A DNA stretch of 18,163 bases from Nitrospina sp. (GTDB taxonomy: Bacteria > Nitrospinota > Nitrospinia > Nitrospinales > VA-1), in NCBI GenBank assembly GCA_018665625.1, contig JABJCF010000491.1, positions 1 through 18,163 of the forward strand, read 5' to 3'. The notes under the pieces are model-generated. The model was not told the DNA's origin, made no database searches, and saw nothing but the letters and a program-made list of their open reading frames with translations. A program made the position numbers and the translations under genes. This document shows, piece after piece, positions 7,494 to 15,617 of the stretch (positions are counted from its first letter, which is position 1; the number at the start of each line of letters is the position of its first letter).

Positions 7494-8825
7494 ATGAAAC
7501 AAGTATTTTTGGAAACCTTTGGATGCCAGATGAACGTCGCCGATACGGACAGGATGGAACTCATCCTCTTCCATTCGGGCTATCGCCGTACGCAGGAAAA
7601 AGAAGAGGCCGACCTGATACTGGTGAACACCTGTTCGATTCGCGAGAAAGCAGAGCAAAAAACTTTTTCTCTATTTGGCGGACTAAAGCCTTTAAAAGCG
7701 ACTAACCCTGATCTTATTTTAGGGCTAACCGGTTGCATGGGGCAGCAGGACGGCGAAAAAATGCTTAAAAGAATGCCTTTTTTGGATTTTGTATTGGGTC
7801 CCGATCAGGTTGAAGGCATAGGAAAAGCAGTAAACCGAGTGCGTGAATCGGAAAAACCGTTTGTATGGACCGGGTTCGATTCTGAAAAAATTTATTCGAT
7901 TCCAGAAATTTCAGAGGATCTACCGCAAAAACCGGGTCCCAGCGCTTTTGTAAACATCATTAAAGGGTGCGATAAGTTTTGCACCTTCTGCATTGTTCCT
8001 TTTACCCGGGGACGAGAAAAATCGCGCGAGCCCGAAGAACTGCATCAAGAAATACGCCATTTGATTAAACATGGGGCTAAAGAAATCATCCTGCTCGGCC
8101 AAAATGTAAACTCTTATGGCAAGCACGGCCTTAAAAATTCAATTCCATTTCACGAACTTCTTTACGGAATCGCAGATATACCCGGTTTACAGAGACTTCG
8201 TTTTACCACAAGTCATCCGAACGATTTCACTCGCGAAACCATTCGCGCTTACCGTGATCTCGATGTACTGGTAAACCATTTGCATCTCCCAATTCAAAGC
8301 GGCAACAATGAAATATTAAAAACCATGCGTCGCGATCATACGGTCGAAGAGTATCTGGAATTGATTGATGAATTAAAATCAGAGGTTCCCGACGTTTCCC
8401 TGACCACAGATATTATTGTTGGATTCCCCGGGGAAACGGATTCCCAATTTCAGGACACTTTAAAAGTGATGGAACGCGTGGGTTATAGCAGCAGTTTCAT
8501 GTTTTCCTATAGCCCAAGACCGGGAACCCCGGCAAATGAAATGCAAGACTCCGTCCCAGAAGATGTTAAGAAGCAACGCCTCCAGGAAATCATTCAACTG
8601 CAAAACCGGCTGACTGAAGAGCAGGGGAAACTTTATCAAGGGAAAACGGTAGAAGTACTTATCGAAGGCAACTCATCTCGCCCGGGCTATGCTTTTAAAG
8701 GGAGAAATCCGCAGTACTGGAGGGTGAATGCAAAAAGCGATACAGGTCAATTCCAACCCGGCGACATAGTTCAAGTAAAGATTGAACAAACATCAGGCCA
8801 CGGCCTAAGCGGAGTGGTTCAATAA
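7494..8825 (+). CDS. miaB: tRNA-2-methylthio-N6-dimethylallyladenosine synthase MiaB
   Basis: Radical-SAM methylthiotransferase that adds the 2-methylthio group to i6A37 of tRNAs reading UNN codons. The 443 residues fit the family length. The N-terminal MTTase domain carries the three auxiliary-cluster cysteines C11 (ETFGCQMN), C47 (NTCSIREKAEQK) and C81 (GCMGQQ). The radical-SAM triad is C159, C163 and C166 (KGCDKFCTFCIVPFTRG). TTDIIVGFPGET lies in the SAM barrel, and the C-terminal TRAM domain begins near LYQGKTVEVLIEG. SIREKAEQK and the TRAM form point to MiaB rather than RimO or MtaB. The N-terminus is in the family register, but no Shine-Dalgarno is evident before the ATG. The stop overlaps the convergent downstream gene by 7 bp, leaving no room for a terminator between them. 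Confidence 0.97.
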   Translation: MKQVFLETFGCQMNVADTDRMELILFHSGYRRTQEKEEADLILVNTCSIREKAEQKTFSLFGGLKPLKATNPDLILGLTGCMGQQDGEKMLKRMPFLDFVLGPDQVEGIGKAVNRVRESEKPFVWTGFDSEKIYSIPEISEDLPQKPGPSAFVNIIKGCDKFCTFCIVPFTRGREKSREPEELHQEIRHLIKHGAKEIILLGQNVNSYGKHGLKNSIPFHELLYGIADIPGLQRLRFTTSHPNDFTRETIRAYRDLDVLVNHLHLPIQSGNNEILKTMRRDHTVEEYLELIDELKSEVPDVSLTTDIIVGFPGETDSQFQDTLKVMERVGYSSSFMFSYSPRPGTPANEMQDSVPEDVKKQRLQEIIQLQNRLTEEQGKLYQGKTVEVLIEGNSSRPGYAFKGRNPQYWRVNAKSDTGQFQPGDIVQVKIEQTSGHGLSGVVQ

Positions 8826-10264
8826 ATTGCGATGCGGGAATAAATATCCTCCTCAAGCATAGTGAGCTGAGGCACAACAACTTTAAGTGCGACTCTTAAA
8901 TCTCGAACAAATTTCAGTTCTGGAGGCTCATCCCTAACAGAAAACCGGCTCAATGCGTCATTGCAAAACTGGTCGAGTTCGATAATCTGATTTAAAATTT
9001 CTGCAGGCAAATCTTCAAGCCCGACTTCCTGATCCTCCAAAAATCTCATTATTCCAACAAGACTCATTTTGATATCAACGCATTGCTCTCTAAGGTCACT
9101 AATAAGAGCCGACTCCTTCGTCTTGAGGTCTTCACAAATTTTAAACAAAAGCTCCCTCAAGTGGCCATAAAAAACTTCATGTTGTTTTTTGTCCTTGAAT
9201 AATTCTCCCTGGCCTCCAAACAAAAGGAAAAAAACTGTTTCAAGTTTATATTTATCTGAAGCCATTACCGTATAGAGGATGGACTTGAATTCCTGCGCAT
9301 CGAATGAAAGCTCCAAGTCTTGAAATATTTCATTGAGCGTTCCCAATTCTCCTTTAATAGTGCGCCGCGTATTACTTCTTACGAAAGGCCCTGACTCGGA
9401 TTTCCAAACCGGAACTATCTGAACACCACCGGCTTCACAACCCACAACTGTCCATTCCTGTAGTGACTCAAGAAAATCTGTCACAGAAAAAATATCTATC
9501 TCTTCTAAAACACTTTGTTCGAGTGAGAATAGAATTCGCAATAATTGCTTTTCGAGTCCTTCCGCACAAAACTTTTCATCTTGAGATAGAGGGTCCATCT
9601 GCGTAGCAAGGGCAAGATAAAGTGACCGTCTACGCAAGCGGTCGGATCGGAGTTCTTTTGAAGAATAGGGCCGCACTTGAAAAACACCCTTTTCGCAATC
9701 CACAAGATCAATCAAAAGCGCATCCCCAGGTTTACTCCCAAACTTCTTATAGCAATCACCCATATCCCAAGCCGTAACGGTCATACAACTTTTTCCGGGA
9801 ACTTTTTCATTGATTTTAATTTCTTCAGGAAAGTTTCCACAGTACTGATAAAAAGAAGCCACATCCTGAATAAAAAAGGTATTTTTTATTTTTTGAATCT
9901 CTCTTCCGTCTGGATCAAGAAGGGTCAGGTCTTGTTCTTTTTGATCGGCTAAAAGAAATGGCATGAGGCGATGCCCGGGAATCAGTATTCCTTGCTTCAA
10001 CTCCCAAGTCCCCAATAGGAGCGAAAGAGAAACATGGCTGATTTTTTCGATCACTGCCCGGCAAGGAACGAAGTCATTATCTTTTACACCAATCAAACAA
10101 TGGTGATTGAGTAAAATCCGTTTCACCTTTTTTAAAGCAGATTCCGAGATTTCCTTTTGCAAACGGCTCTCGAGGTTTTTCGCGAAATCCTTAACCGTAA
10201 AGGGGCCCTTTGATTCGCGAATCATTTCTTCGGTCAATTTATTGAGTGTTATTTTTTTTGTCAT
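8819..10264 (-). CDS. Unrecognised 481-residue soluble protein
   Basis: No family recognised. No signal peptide or membrane segment is apparent, so it is probably cytoplasmic. Residues about 1-75 are helical and charged and read like a small winged-helix module (GPFTVKDFAKNLESRLQ followed by SALKKVKRILLNHHCLIG); this is inference. The middle (about 90-230) looks beta-rich, with LTLLDPDGREIQKIKNTFF and GDALLIDLVDCEKGVFQVRP. From about 240 onward it is mostly helical and acidic. The frame is open upstream to a TTG at 10405, adding 47 residues of poor, unstructured sequence. ATG 10264 is preferred, because regular charged sequence begins there, though only a weak ribosome site (TGGA) precedes it. 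Long uninterrupted coding sequence with normal composition supports a real gene. It is divergent from the 83-residue ORF and converges on miaB. Confidence 0.8.
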   Translation of the reverse strand: MTKKITLNKLTEEMIRESKGPFTVKDFAKNLESRLQKEISESALKKVKRILLNHHCLIGVKDNDFVPCRAVIEKISHVSLSLLLGTWELKQGILIPGHRLMPFLLADQKEQDLTLLDPDGREIQKIKNTFFIQDVASFYQYCGNFPEEIKINEKVPGKSCMTVTAWDMGDCYKKFGSKPGDALLIDLVDCEKGVFQVRPYSSKELRSDRLRRRSLYLALATQMDPLSQDEKFCAEGLEKQLLRILFSLEQSVLEEIDIFSVTDFLESLQEWTVVGCEAGGVQIVPVWKSESGPFVRSNTRRTIKGELGTLNEIFQDLELSFDAQEFKSILYTVMASDKYKLETVFFLLFGGQGELFKDKKQHEVFYGHLRELLFKICEDLKTKESALISDLREQCVDIKMSLVGIMRFLEDQEVGLEDLPAEILNQIIELDQFCNDALSRFSVRDEPPELKFVRDLRVALKVVVPQLTMLEEDIYSRIAIY

Positions 10265-10480
10265 TTCCAGGATGGATTTCAAAGTTGCAGGATAAATGAC
10301 CCTATGGGAAGAAGAGTCATGCGGACCTTTTTTCAAAAAAGGCGAGGACAGATTACCACAAAAATTTTCATGTGTTAAGTCTGAAGGAGGGGTTTGTATC
10401 GCCAAAATTCAAAATATTTGATTTTGAATTACTGTGGAGCTAATATTACCTTCTATCTATATTTCTAATAATTTTCGAAG

Positions 10481-10486
10481 TTGGAG
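10481..10486 (+). promoter_or_regulatory. Shine-Dalgarno for the 83-residue ORF
   Basis: TTGGAG ends 7 nt before the ATG at 10494. It supports that start over the GTG at 10434, which has nothing similar upstream. Confidence 0.55.
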
Positions 10487-10493
10487 ATTTCGC

Positions 10494-10745
10494 ATGGCCT
10501 TAAATCTGGAACCTATATATCAGGATATTTTTTCTAAATTAAAAACCCGCAAAAAATTCGTTATTCGCTCTTTAGAAAAGAACTTTCTGACTGTGGAGCA
10601 AGACGAAGAAATTTGCGGACAAAAAGAGCCTAAGGTTTTTGAATTCAAAAGCCCTAAAGAGCTTGAAGAGTTTGTCCATAAAGAGAATACCTTCGAAGCC
10701 GATATCGTAAAACAGCTCGAAGGAAATAAAATGCCCTATCGCTAG
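10494..10745 (+). CDS. Small hypothetical protein, 83 residues
   Basis: Function not recognised. The product is soluble, charged and Lys/Glu-rich. Predicted order is an N-terminal helix (MALNLEPIYQDIFSKLKTRK), short strands (KKFVIRSLEKNFLTVEQDEE), a further strand (KVFEFKS) and a C-terminal helix (SPKELEEFVHKENTFEADIV). There is no signal, no membrane segment, and one Cys. The gap of about 230 nt to the divergent unknown gene at 10264 could hold promoters for both, but none is convincing. It ends 17 nt before the stop of the convergent lipoprotein gene. Codon use and a proper ribosome site make a real gene likely, but the length keeps confidence moderate. Confidence 0.65.
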   Translation: MALNLEPIYQDIFSKLKTRKKFVIRSLEKNFLTVEQDEEICGQKEPKVFEFKSPKELEEFVHKENTFEADIVKQLEGNKMPYR

Positions 10746-10762
10746 GACAAACTATTTGCGGC

Positions 10763-11347
10763 TTACTTATTAGACCACGTTCCCTTATCTGACTGAATTT
10801 TTTCTCCGGCGAGGGCATTGTCGCGATTCAGACTGGCCGATATTTTTTGCACCTTGGGCAGGTCGGTTTCAGAAAAGCTTTCATTAGTGGCTACAATTCG
10901 CTGAAGGATTGTCAGCCGGTCCTCATTTTCTTCCTTTAAAATGGCCACCACAAATTCTTTGTACTTGGGGTCTTTCTGAGTACGGTCATTGTCAAAAAAA
11001 TTAAGCAATCCGTCATTTCCCTCTCCGGCACATAAGGTCTGCTTGAATTCCTGAATATCATCGTGGTTAAATTCCTGTCTTTGCATGGCCCTAAGGGCCT
11101 TCCTTTTTCCTTTGGGAACTTCGATAACCGGCTTTAATTTTCCTTCTTCGTCTACAGACCTGACAGAGGCCAGCAAAAGCACTTCATTACCTAGCTCTTC
11201 ATAGCTTCCCAGTATCTGATTTTCCAATGCGGTTTTCTGATCAACGATGGTGACATTGACATCCACCAGCTTTTCAGCACAACCGGTTAAGAGGAAGAAC
11301 AAGATGTACGCACTCAGAGCTTTAAACCAAAAATTTTTCATACTCAT
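10763..11347 (-). CDS. Putative outer-membrane lipoprotein, DUF1318/YdbL-like
   Basis: A 194-residue secreted lipoprotein. Residues 1-22 form a signal with the lipobox LTGC and Cys23 as the lipidated residue. The +2 residue is Ala, not the inner-membrane retention Asp, so sorting to the outer membrane is expected. The mature part opens with VDVNVTIVDQKTALENQILG. It continues through ELGNEVLLLASVRSVDEEGK and a basic helical stretch, and ends LNRDNALAGEKIQSDKGTW near the C-terminus. That ending resembles the DUF1318 (YdbL) pattern of a processed repeat followed by a GxW close; this is from memory of the family, not a search. It starts 4 nt after the stop of the beta-ketoacyl synthase gene, so the two are almost certainly co-transcribed. 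Biochemical role unknown. Confidence 0.82.
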   Translation of the reverse strand: MSMKNFWFKALSAYILFFLLTGCAEKLVDVNVTIVDQKTALENQILGSYEELGNEVLLLASVRSVDEEGKLKPVIEVPKGKRKALRAMQRQEFNHDDIQEFKQTLCAGEGNDGLLNFFDNDRTQKDPKYKEFVVAILKEENEDRLTILQRIVATNESFSETDLPKVQKISASLNRDNALAGEKIQSDKGTWSNK

Positions 11348-11351
11348 TCGG

Positions 11352-12602
11352 CTACTCGAATCGTTTTAAAACAATGGCTGAATTTTTTGATCCAAACGAA
11401 ATACAGTTGCTAATAGCAACGTCAATTCTTTTTTCCCTACCCACATTTGAAACATAGTCCATATCACATTCTGGATCTGGGTTTTCCATATTTATCGTTG
11501 GAGTCATAAACCCATTTTTCAGGGAAAGCGCAGAAACCGTTACCCCCAGAGCACCTGACGCCCCTTGCGGGTGGCCGACCATCGATTTAGTTGAGCTGGA
11601 GGGTATGTTTAATGCCTTACCGTTAAAAGTATTTTTAACAGCCAGGGTTTCAACTTTATCGTTGATCAACGTAGAGGTCCCATGGAAATTGATATAATCA
11701 ACTTCATCATCGTTGATTTGGGCGTCTTTCATCGCAAGTCGCAATGCTCGTGCAGACTGTTTACCATCTGGCATTATAGCTACTCTATGATAGGCATCGC
11801 ATGTCGTTCCATAACCAACCAATTCCGCAACGATATTGGCTCCTCTTTTTTTGGCGTGTTCTAATTCTTCCAGAATAATCATCCAACAACCCTCAGCCAA
11901 AACAAACCCCTCGCGATCGCGATTAAAAGGTCGTGACGCACGAGAGGGGTCATCGTTATAATTCATCGGATTGACTTTCATTCTTTCAAAACCCTGCATC
12001 ATCGCAGGAGTAACGCAAGACTCCACCCCACCACTTACAAACCAGTCTTCCTGTCCGTGCCGGATAGTGTTGAAGGCATAACCCAATGCATCCGTTGAAC
12101 TGGTGCAGCCGTTGGAAATAACGTGGCTTCTCCCTTGAAAACCGAAACGCATAGAAATTTCACTAGAGAGCATTCCCACCAGCGAATTGGAAATGGCATA
12201 AGGGCTTATTTTGTTTTTTTGTTTGGAAAAAAAGATTTCAAATTGCTTTTCAGAGAAATCAAATCCAGAACCCCCACTCCCTACAAGAACACCGAGCGAT
12301 TCGAAATCCTCCTCCGAAAAAGAACCCAGGTCAATTCCGGCGTTTGCCAGAGCTTCTTGTGTTGCCGCAACAGCAAGCGGCACCGTTCGCGGCATTTTTT
12401 TTAAATCTGAAGAAGAATAATAAAGGGAGGGATCGAAGTTCTTAACTTCACCTGCAATTTGACAAGCCAAGTTTACAGGGTCAAAACTTGCAATGCGATC
12501 GATACCACTTACTCCATTACAAGTATTTTCCCAAAACTCTTTTTGTCCTATCCCATTTGGGCTAACAGCACCCAAACCGGTTATCACAACTCTACGAAGC
12601 AT
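11352..12602 (-). CDS. Stand-alone beta-ketoacyl-ACP synthase (KAS II / FabF-like)
   Basis: Thiolase-fold condensing enzyme that extends an acyl chain with malonyl-ACP. The 416 residues carry the complete catalytic set: Cys166 (VISNGCTSSTDALGYAF), His308 (INFHGTSTLINDKVET), Lys339 and His344 (SSSTKSMVGHPQGASGALG), and the SFGSKN gate region near 402-407. The family form NAHGTST appears as NFHGTST, and STKSMTGHLLGAAG appears as STKSMVGHPQGASG, so it is a divergent relative of FabF. No acyl carrier protein, FabG or FabZ gene adjoins; the only partner is the lipoprotein gene 4 nt downstream. It may serve a specialised lipid or polyketide rather than bulk fatty-acid synthesis, but that is inference. 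ATG 12602 gives the canonical RRVVITGLGAVSPNG start; no Shine-Dalgarno is visible, and a small hairpin lies just upstream. Confidence 0.9.
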   Translation of the reverse strand: MLRRVVITGLGAVSPNGIGQKEFWENTCNGVSGIDRIASFDPVNLACQIAGEVKNFDPSLYYSSSDLKKMPRTVPLAVAATQEALANAGIDLGSFSEEDFESLGVLVGSGGSGFDFSEKQFEIFFSKQKNKISPYAISNSLVGMLSSEISMRFGFQGRSHVISNGCTSSTDALGYAFNTIRHGQEDWFVSGGVESCVTPAMMQGFERMKVNPMNYNDDPSRASRPFNRDREGFVLAEGCWMIILEELEHAKKRGANIVAELVGYGTTCDAYHRVAIMPDGKQSARALRLAMKDAQINDDEVDYINFHGTSTLINDKVETLAVKNTFNGKALNIPSSSTKSMVGHPQGASGALGVTVSALSLKNGFMTPTINMENPDPECDMDYVSNVGREKRIDVAISNCISFGSKNSAIVLKRFE

Positions 12603-12609
12603 ATAATTG

Positions 12610-12625
12610 AATCAGTTATCTGATT
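12610..12625 (-). repeat. Hairpin just upstream of the KAS start codon
   Basis: A perfect 6-bp inverted repeat with a 4-nt loop (AATCAG TTAT CTGATT), ending 7 nt before the KAS ATG on the minus strand. It covers the place where a ribosome site would be expected. It could be a short leader hairpin or a protein-binding half-site pair; function unknown. Confidence 0.4.
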
Positions 12626-12667
12626 GAACTTGGATTAATAAGTTATGTTAACATAGCAGAACCAGAG

Positions 12668-12707
12668 CCGACAAGGCTACCCCCTAGCCAGGGAAGCAAT
12701 AGGTCGG
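12668..12707. other. Compact nested-stem element between divergent KAS and nagZ genes
   Basis: An outer stem CCGAC (12668-12672) with GTCGG (12703-12707) encloses a second stem GGCTA (12675-12679) with TAGCC (12685-12689). The inner loop is CCCCC, and GGG at 12691-12693 could pair with it as a pseudoknot. It is far more GC-rich than the surrounding intergenic DNA. No T-run follows on either strand, so it does not look like a simple terminator. It does not match any riboswitch I recognise. A 12-bp palindrome, TATGTTAACATA, lies just to its left at 12644-12655. Confidence 0.4.
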
Positions 12708-12761
12708 ACTAAGTTTATTAGACAAAAGAGTACGATTACCCACAAGAACAATACAATATAA

Positions 12762-13862
12762 TTGCGGCGATTCGCCGTCCAGCCATCAAACAATTTGCTT
12801 TCACTTAAACATAAAACAGGCCAAATGATCGTCTCGGGTTTTGAGGGTACCTGCCTCAACAGCCGAACTGAGAAGCTGATTTCCGAACAGGGCATTGGCG
12901 GCTTGATATTATTTGAACGCAATTACGAAAACCCGAAACAACTAAAAAAACTAATCTCCGATTTGCAGTCCCTCGTCCCTGAAAATTCCCCACCTCTTTT
13001 CATATCTGTCGACCAAGAGGGAGGGAGAGTGGCAAGATTAAAAGAACCTTTCACTCAATTCCCACCCATGTGCTGTCTGGGAAACGCAAACTCCGAAGAT
13101 TTAGCTTACAGGTTTGGACTGGCAATGGGAAAGGAAATGAAAGCCGTTGGAATAAATATGGACTATGCCCCTGTGTTGGATGTTCATTCTAATCCAGAAA
13201 ACCCTATTATCGGGAAACGAGCCATAAGTTCCGACCCTGACATTGTCGCACGATTGGGATGCAAGATAATACAAGGATTCAAAGATGCTGGAACTTTCGC
13301 CGTTGGCAAACATTTTCCAGGGCACGGAGACACTTCACAAGATTCGCATTTGACTTTACCGCGAGTGGAAAGAACCCAGGAATCGTTAGGACAAATTGAA
13401 CTGATTCCCTTTGCCAAGGCTTTCCAGGAAGGGCTGGATGTAATTATGACAGCCCATGTTGTTTATCCCGCTTGGGATGAGATATCTGCCGCCACATTTT
13501 CCAAATTTATCTTGAATGATTTGCTGCGAAAAAAAATGGGTTTTACAGGTTTGGTAATGTCAGATGATCTGGAAATGCAAGCGGTAACGCAAGCTCCTGA
13601 AGAAATCCCAGCCCTGGCGATTAACGCTGGAGTGGATTTGTTCCTTATCTGCCACGATCTCTCTAAAGTCACCCATTTACAAAACGCTTTGATTGATGGA
13701 TTTGAAACCGAAAAAATTTCTCATGAAGCTGTGGAAAATTCGTTTAATAGAATTATCAAGGCCAAACAAAAACTTAATGATCAGAATGATGTAAACCTTG
13801 AGCAGGTCTTGAGTGAAAATCAAAAACTCGCTGAAGAAATGCGCTCCTACCTGATTGAATAA
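12762..13862 (+). CDS. nagZ: Beta-N-acetylhexosaminidase NagZ (GH3)
   Basis: Cytoplasmic glycoside hydrolase that removes GlcNAc from 1,6-anhydro-MurNAc muropeptides in peptidoglycan recycling. GH3 NagZ motifs are all present: SVDQEGGRVARL (82-93), NMDYAPVLDV (132-141), KHFPGHGDTSQDSHLTLP (183-200; the His/Asp loop typical of NagZ) and LVMSDDLEMQAV (264-275), which holds the nucleophile Asp. At 366 residues it is a little longer than E. coli NagZ; it has no signal peptide. The start is uncertain: the frame opens after a stop at 12759-12761, with TTG at 12762 and TTG at 12795 both possible and neither having a good ribosome site. The ATG at 12825 would remove the conserved KTGQM lead. A glycosyltransferase gene follows 26 nt after the stop. 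Confidence 0.92.
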   Translation: MRRFAVQPSNNLLSLKHKTGQMIVSGFEGTCLNSRTEKLISEQGIGGLILFERNYENPKQLKKLISDLQSLVPENSPPLFISVDQEGGRVARLKEPFTQFPPMCCLGNANSEDLAYRFGLAMGKEMKAVGINMDYAPVLDVHSNPENPIIGKRAISSDPDIVARLGCKIIQGFKDAGTFAVGKHFPGHGDTSQDSHLTLPRVERTQESLGQIELIPFAKAFQEGLDVIMTAHVVYPAWDEISAATFSKFILNDLLRKKMGFTGLVMSDDLEMQAVTQAPEEIPALAINAGVDLFLICHDLSKVTHLQNALIDGFETEKISHEAVENSFNRIIKAKQKLNDQNDVNLEQVLSENQKLAEEMRSYLIE

Positions 13863-13888
13863 TTGCTTGAACAAATAAAGCAGCCGAA

Positions 13889-15544
13889 ATGACAACAACA
13901 AACTCATCTTCCCCTTTAAAAAATTGGGGTTTAACTCTCCTAATTTACGCAGGTTTGCTTGGCTATTTTTTATCTTTTTCCCGGTATGGGCTGAATATTT
14001 GGGACGAAGGGGGGTACGCCAATGGGACCCTCAGAACTCTCAACGGGGAGAGAGCTCTTTCAGATTTTAACCCCAATGGGTACCTCCCCGGTCGTTATTG
14101 GTACGGAATGCTGTTTTTCAAGTTTTTCGGAGTGGAGATTCAAAGCCTGCGAATTGGAATCGCCCTGCTGACACCACCCATGATTTTAATGGTTTATTCA
14201 ATTAGCCGAAAAATTATGCCAGCGGGATTTTCATTGCTCGCCGCCTTATGCATGCTTTCGGCACCTTCCATGTACTACAATCGTTTCTATCCCATCTTTG
14301 TCGTTCTTAATCTCTATTTCATTACAAAATTAATTGAAGAAAAGAACCTGATTTCCTTAGTGGGGCTGGTTTTTTCGATTTTTTTAAGTTCCTTTTTTAA
14401 ATTTGAAGTCACCCTTTTTTCGACTCTAATCAGTTTGTTTGTTCTGGGAATATTACTTCTCAACAAATCACAAGATTTCAGTCTTCAACTAGGAAAGGTA
14501 GCCCATTTATCTTCAAAAAACAGGGCATACCTGATTGGGGGAGGAGTCGCTTTGGCAGGACTTTTTCTATTTTACCTGGGAAAAGATGGATATTTTGGTC
14601 AGGTTTTCAAAATAGTTGTGGATGCGCATCAAGTTTGGGGCAATCCCTTTCCTGAACTGTTTCCCTTTTTAAAACTCTATGATGAGCTGGGATACCATAA
14701 AATTTTTGAAAGGGTGCTGTTCCATCTTCCTATTTGGGTTTATGGATTAGTAGCAATAATAATTCTTATCCGGTTCTTTTCGAACAAGCGCGAGATAACC
14801 CTGGTCAATTTACATCTTCTCGCCATAGTTAGTTTCGGAATTTGTGCCTTTGGCCTGGTAATTTGGAGAGCTGGCTTTGACAACCTATTAAGAACGCTGC
14901 CGCCTTTTTATATTCTATTTTGTTATTTGCTCTTTCTGGTCTGGCAGAAAGTACTTAAGTTTCAGAGCGCATCAGAAAACCCAATTCACACTAAAATTAC
15001 CCGCATTCCTTTAAGCCTGCTAATTGTTTTCCTGCCGTTTCTTTTCTATATTGAAATGAACACTCATCATGGGTTTTACGCTGGCAGCATAGGAGCAAAA
15101 AACTGGGCCATAAATAAAAACATCAAAGCTATGCACCCTGAAACAACGCTACTAAAACTGGAAAGAATAAATGTTTTTACCCGTCCAGCAGAATCTAAAT
15201 GGATACAAGAAGTTGTTAATCGAATAAACTTATATTCAAAAAAAGGCGACCCTATTCTTGCTCTTCCACTGAACCCAATATTTTATTTTCTTTCGGACCG
15301 AGTTAACCCAACTCCCTATGAATGGGTTTTACCCGGAATGTTGGATGAAGATAAAGAATTAAAAATTGTGGAAACTCTTAAATCCAAGCGTCCTAAAGTC
15401 GTTATATACGTGGACATTGCCATTGATGGCAAAGAAGAAAGAAGACTGAAAAATTACGCTCCCCATATCTACAAATTTCTAGTGGATAATTATGCCTTCC
15501 AAGAAATGATTGGCTTGTTCCAAATCCTCCTCCCAAAACACTAA
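13889..15544 (+). CDS. Multi-spanning GT-C-type glycosyltransferase (ArnT/PMT-like)
   Basis: A 551-residue inner-membrane protein with roughly ten or more hydrophobic segments across residues 12-370 and one more near 370-390, then a soluble C-terminal domain of about 160 residues. The first extracytoplasmic loop carries NIWDEGGYANGT (Asp39-Glu40). An acidic pair in this position is the catalytic signature of GT-C enzymes using polyprenyl-phosphate sugars (GT39/GT83 style). The C-terminal part includes KKGDPILALPLNPIFYFLSD and RPKVVIYVDIAIDG, typical of the distal domain of such proteins. Donor and acceptor cannot be read from the sequence; lipid A, O-antigen or protein glycosylation are all possible. 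It lies 26 nt downstream of nagZ and is probably co-transcribed. The ATG at 13889 has only a weak ribosome site. Confidence 0.82.
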   Translation: MTTTNSSSPLKNWGLTLLIYAGLLGYFLSFSRYGLNIWDEGGYANGTLRTLNGERALSDFNPNGYLPGRYWYGMLFFKFFGVEIQSLRIGIALLTPPMILMVYSISRKIMPAGFSLLAALCMLSAPSMYYNRFYPIFVVLNLYFITKLIEEKNLISLVGLVFSIFLSSFFKFEVTLFSTLISLFVLGILLLNKSQDFSLQLGKVAHLSSKNRAYLIGGGVALAGLFLFYLGKDGYFGQVFKIVVDAHQVWGNPFPELFPFLKLYDELGYHKIFERVLFHLPIWVYGLVAIIILIRFFSNKREITLVNLHLLAIVSFGICAFGLVIWRAGFDNLLRTLPPFYILFCYLLFLVWQKVLKFQSASENPIHTKITRIPLSLLIVFLPFLFYIEMNTHHGFYAGSIGAKNWAINKNIKAMHPETTLLKLERINVFTRPAESKWIQEVVNRINLYSKKGDPILALPLNPIFYFLSDRVNPTPYEWVLPGMLDEDKELKIVETLKSKRPKVVIYVDIAIDGKEERRLKNYAPHIYKFLVDNYAFQEMIGLFQILLPKH

Positions 15545-15617
15545 CAGATGTCTTTATCTACTTTAGTAAAAAAAATTATTTAAAGATTGACGCCTGACTT
15601 TTTTTCAGGAATTATAA

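Noticed and set aside
10265..10405. N-terminal 47-residue extension of the unknown minus-strand protein from a TTG
   Set aside because: The added sequence has poor, unstructured composition and a TTG start. The ATG at 10264 begins regular charged sequence.
12677..12922. 81-residue minus-strand open frame across the nagZ 5' end and the foldable element
   Set aside because: No ribosome site, and it overlaps nagZ coding sequence antisense; its composition is not protein-like.
15593..15609. CCTGA/TCAGG hairpin as terminator of the glycosyltransferase transcript
   Set aside because: The T-run is inside the loop rather than after the stem, and the stem is only 5 bp.
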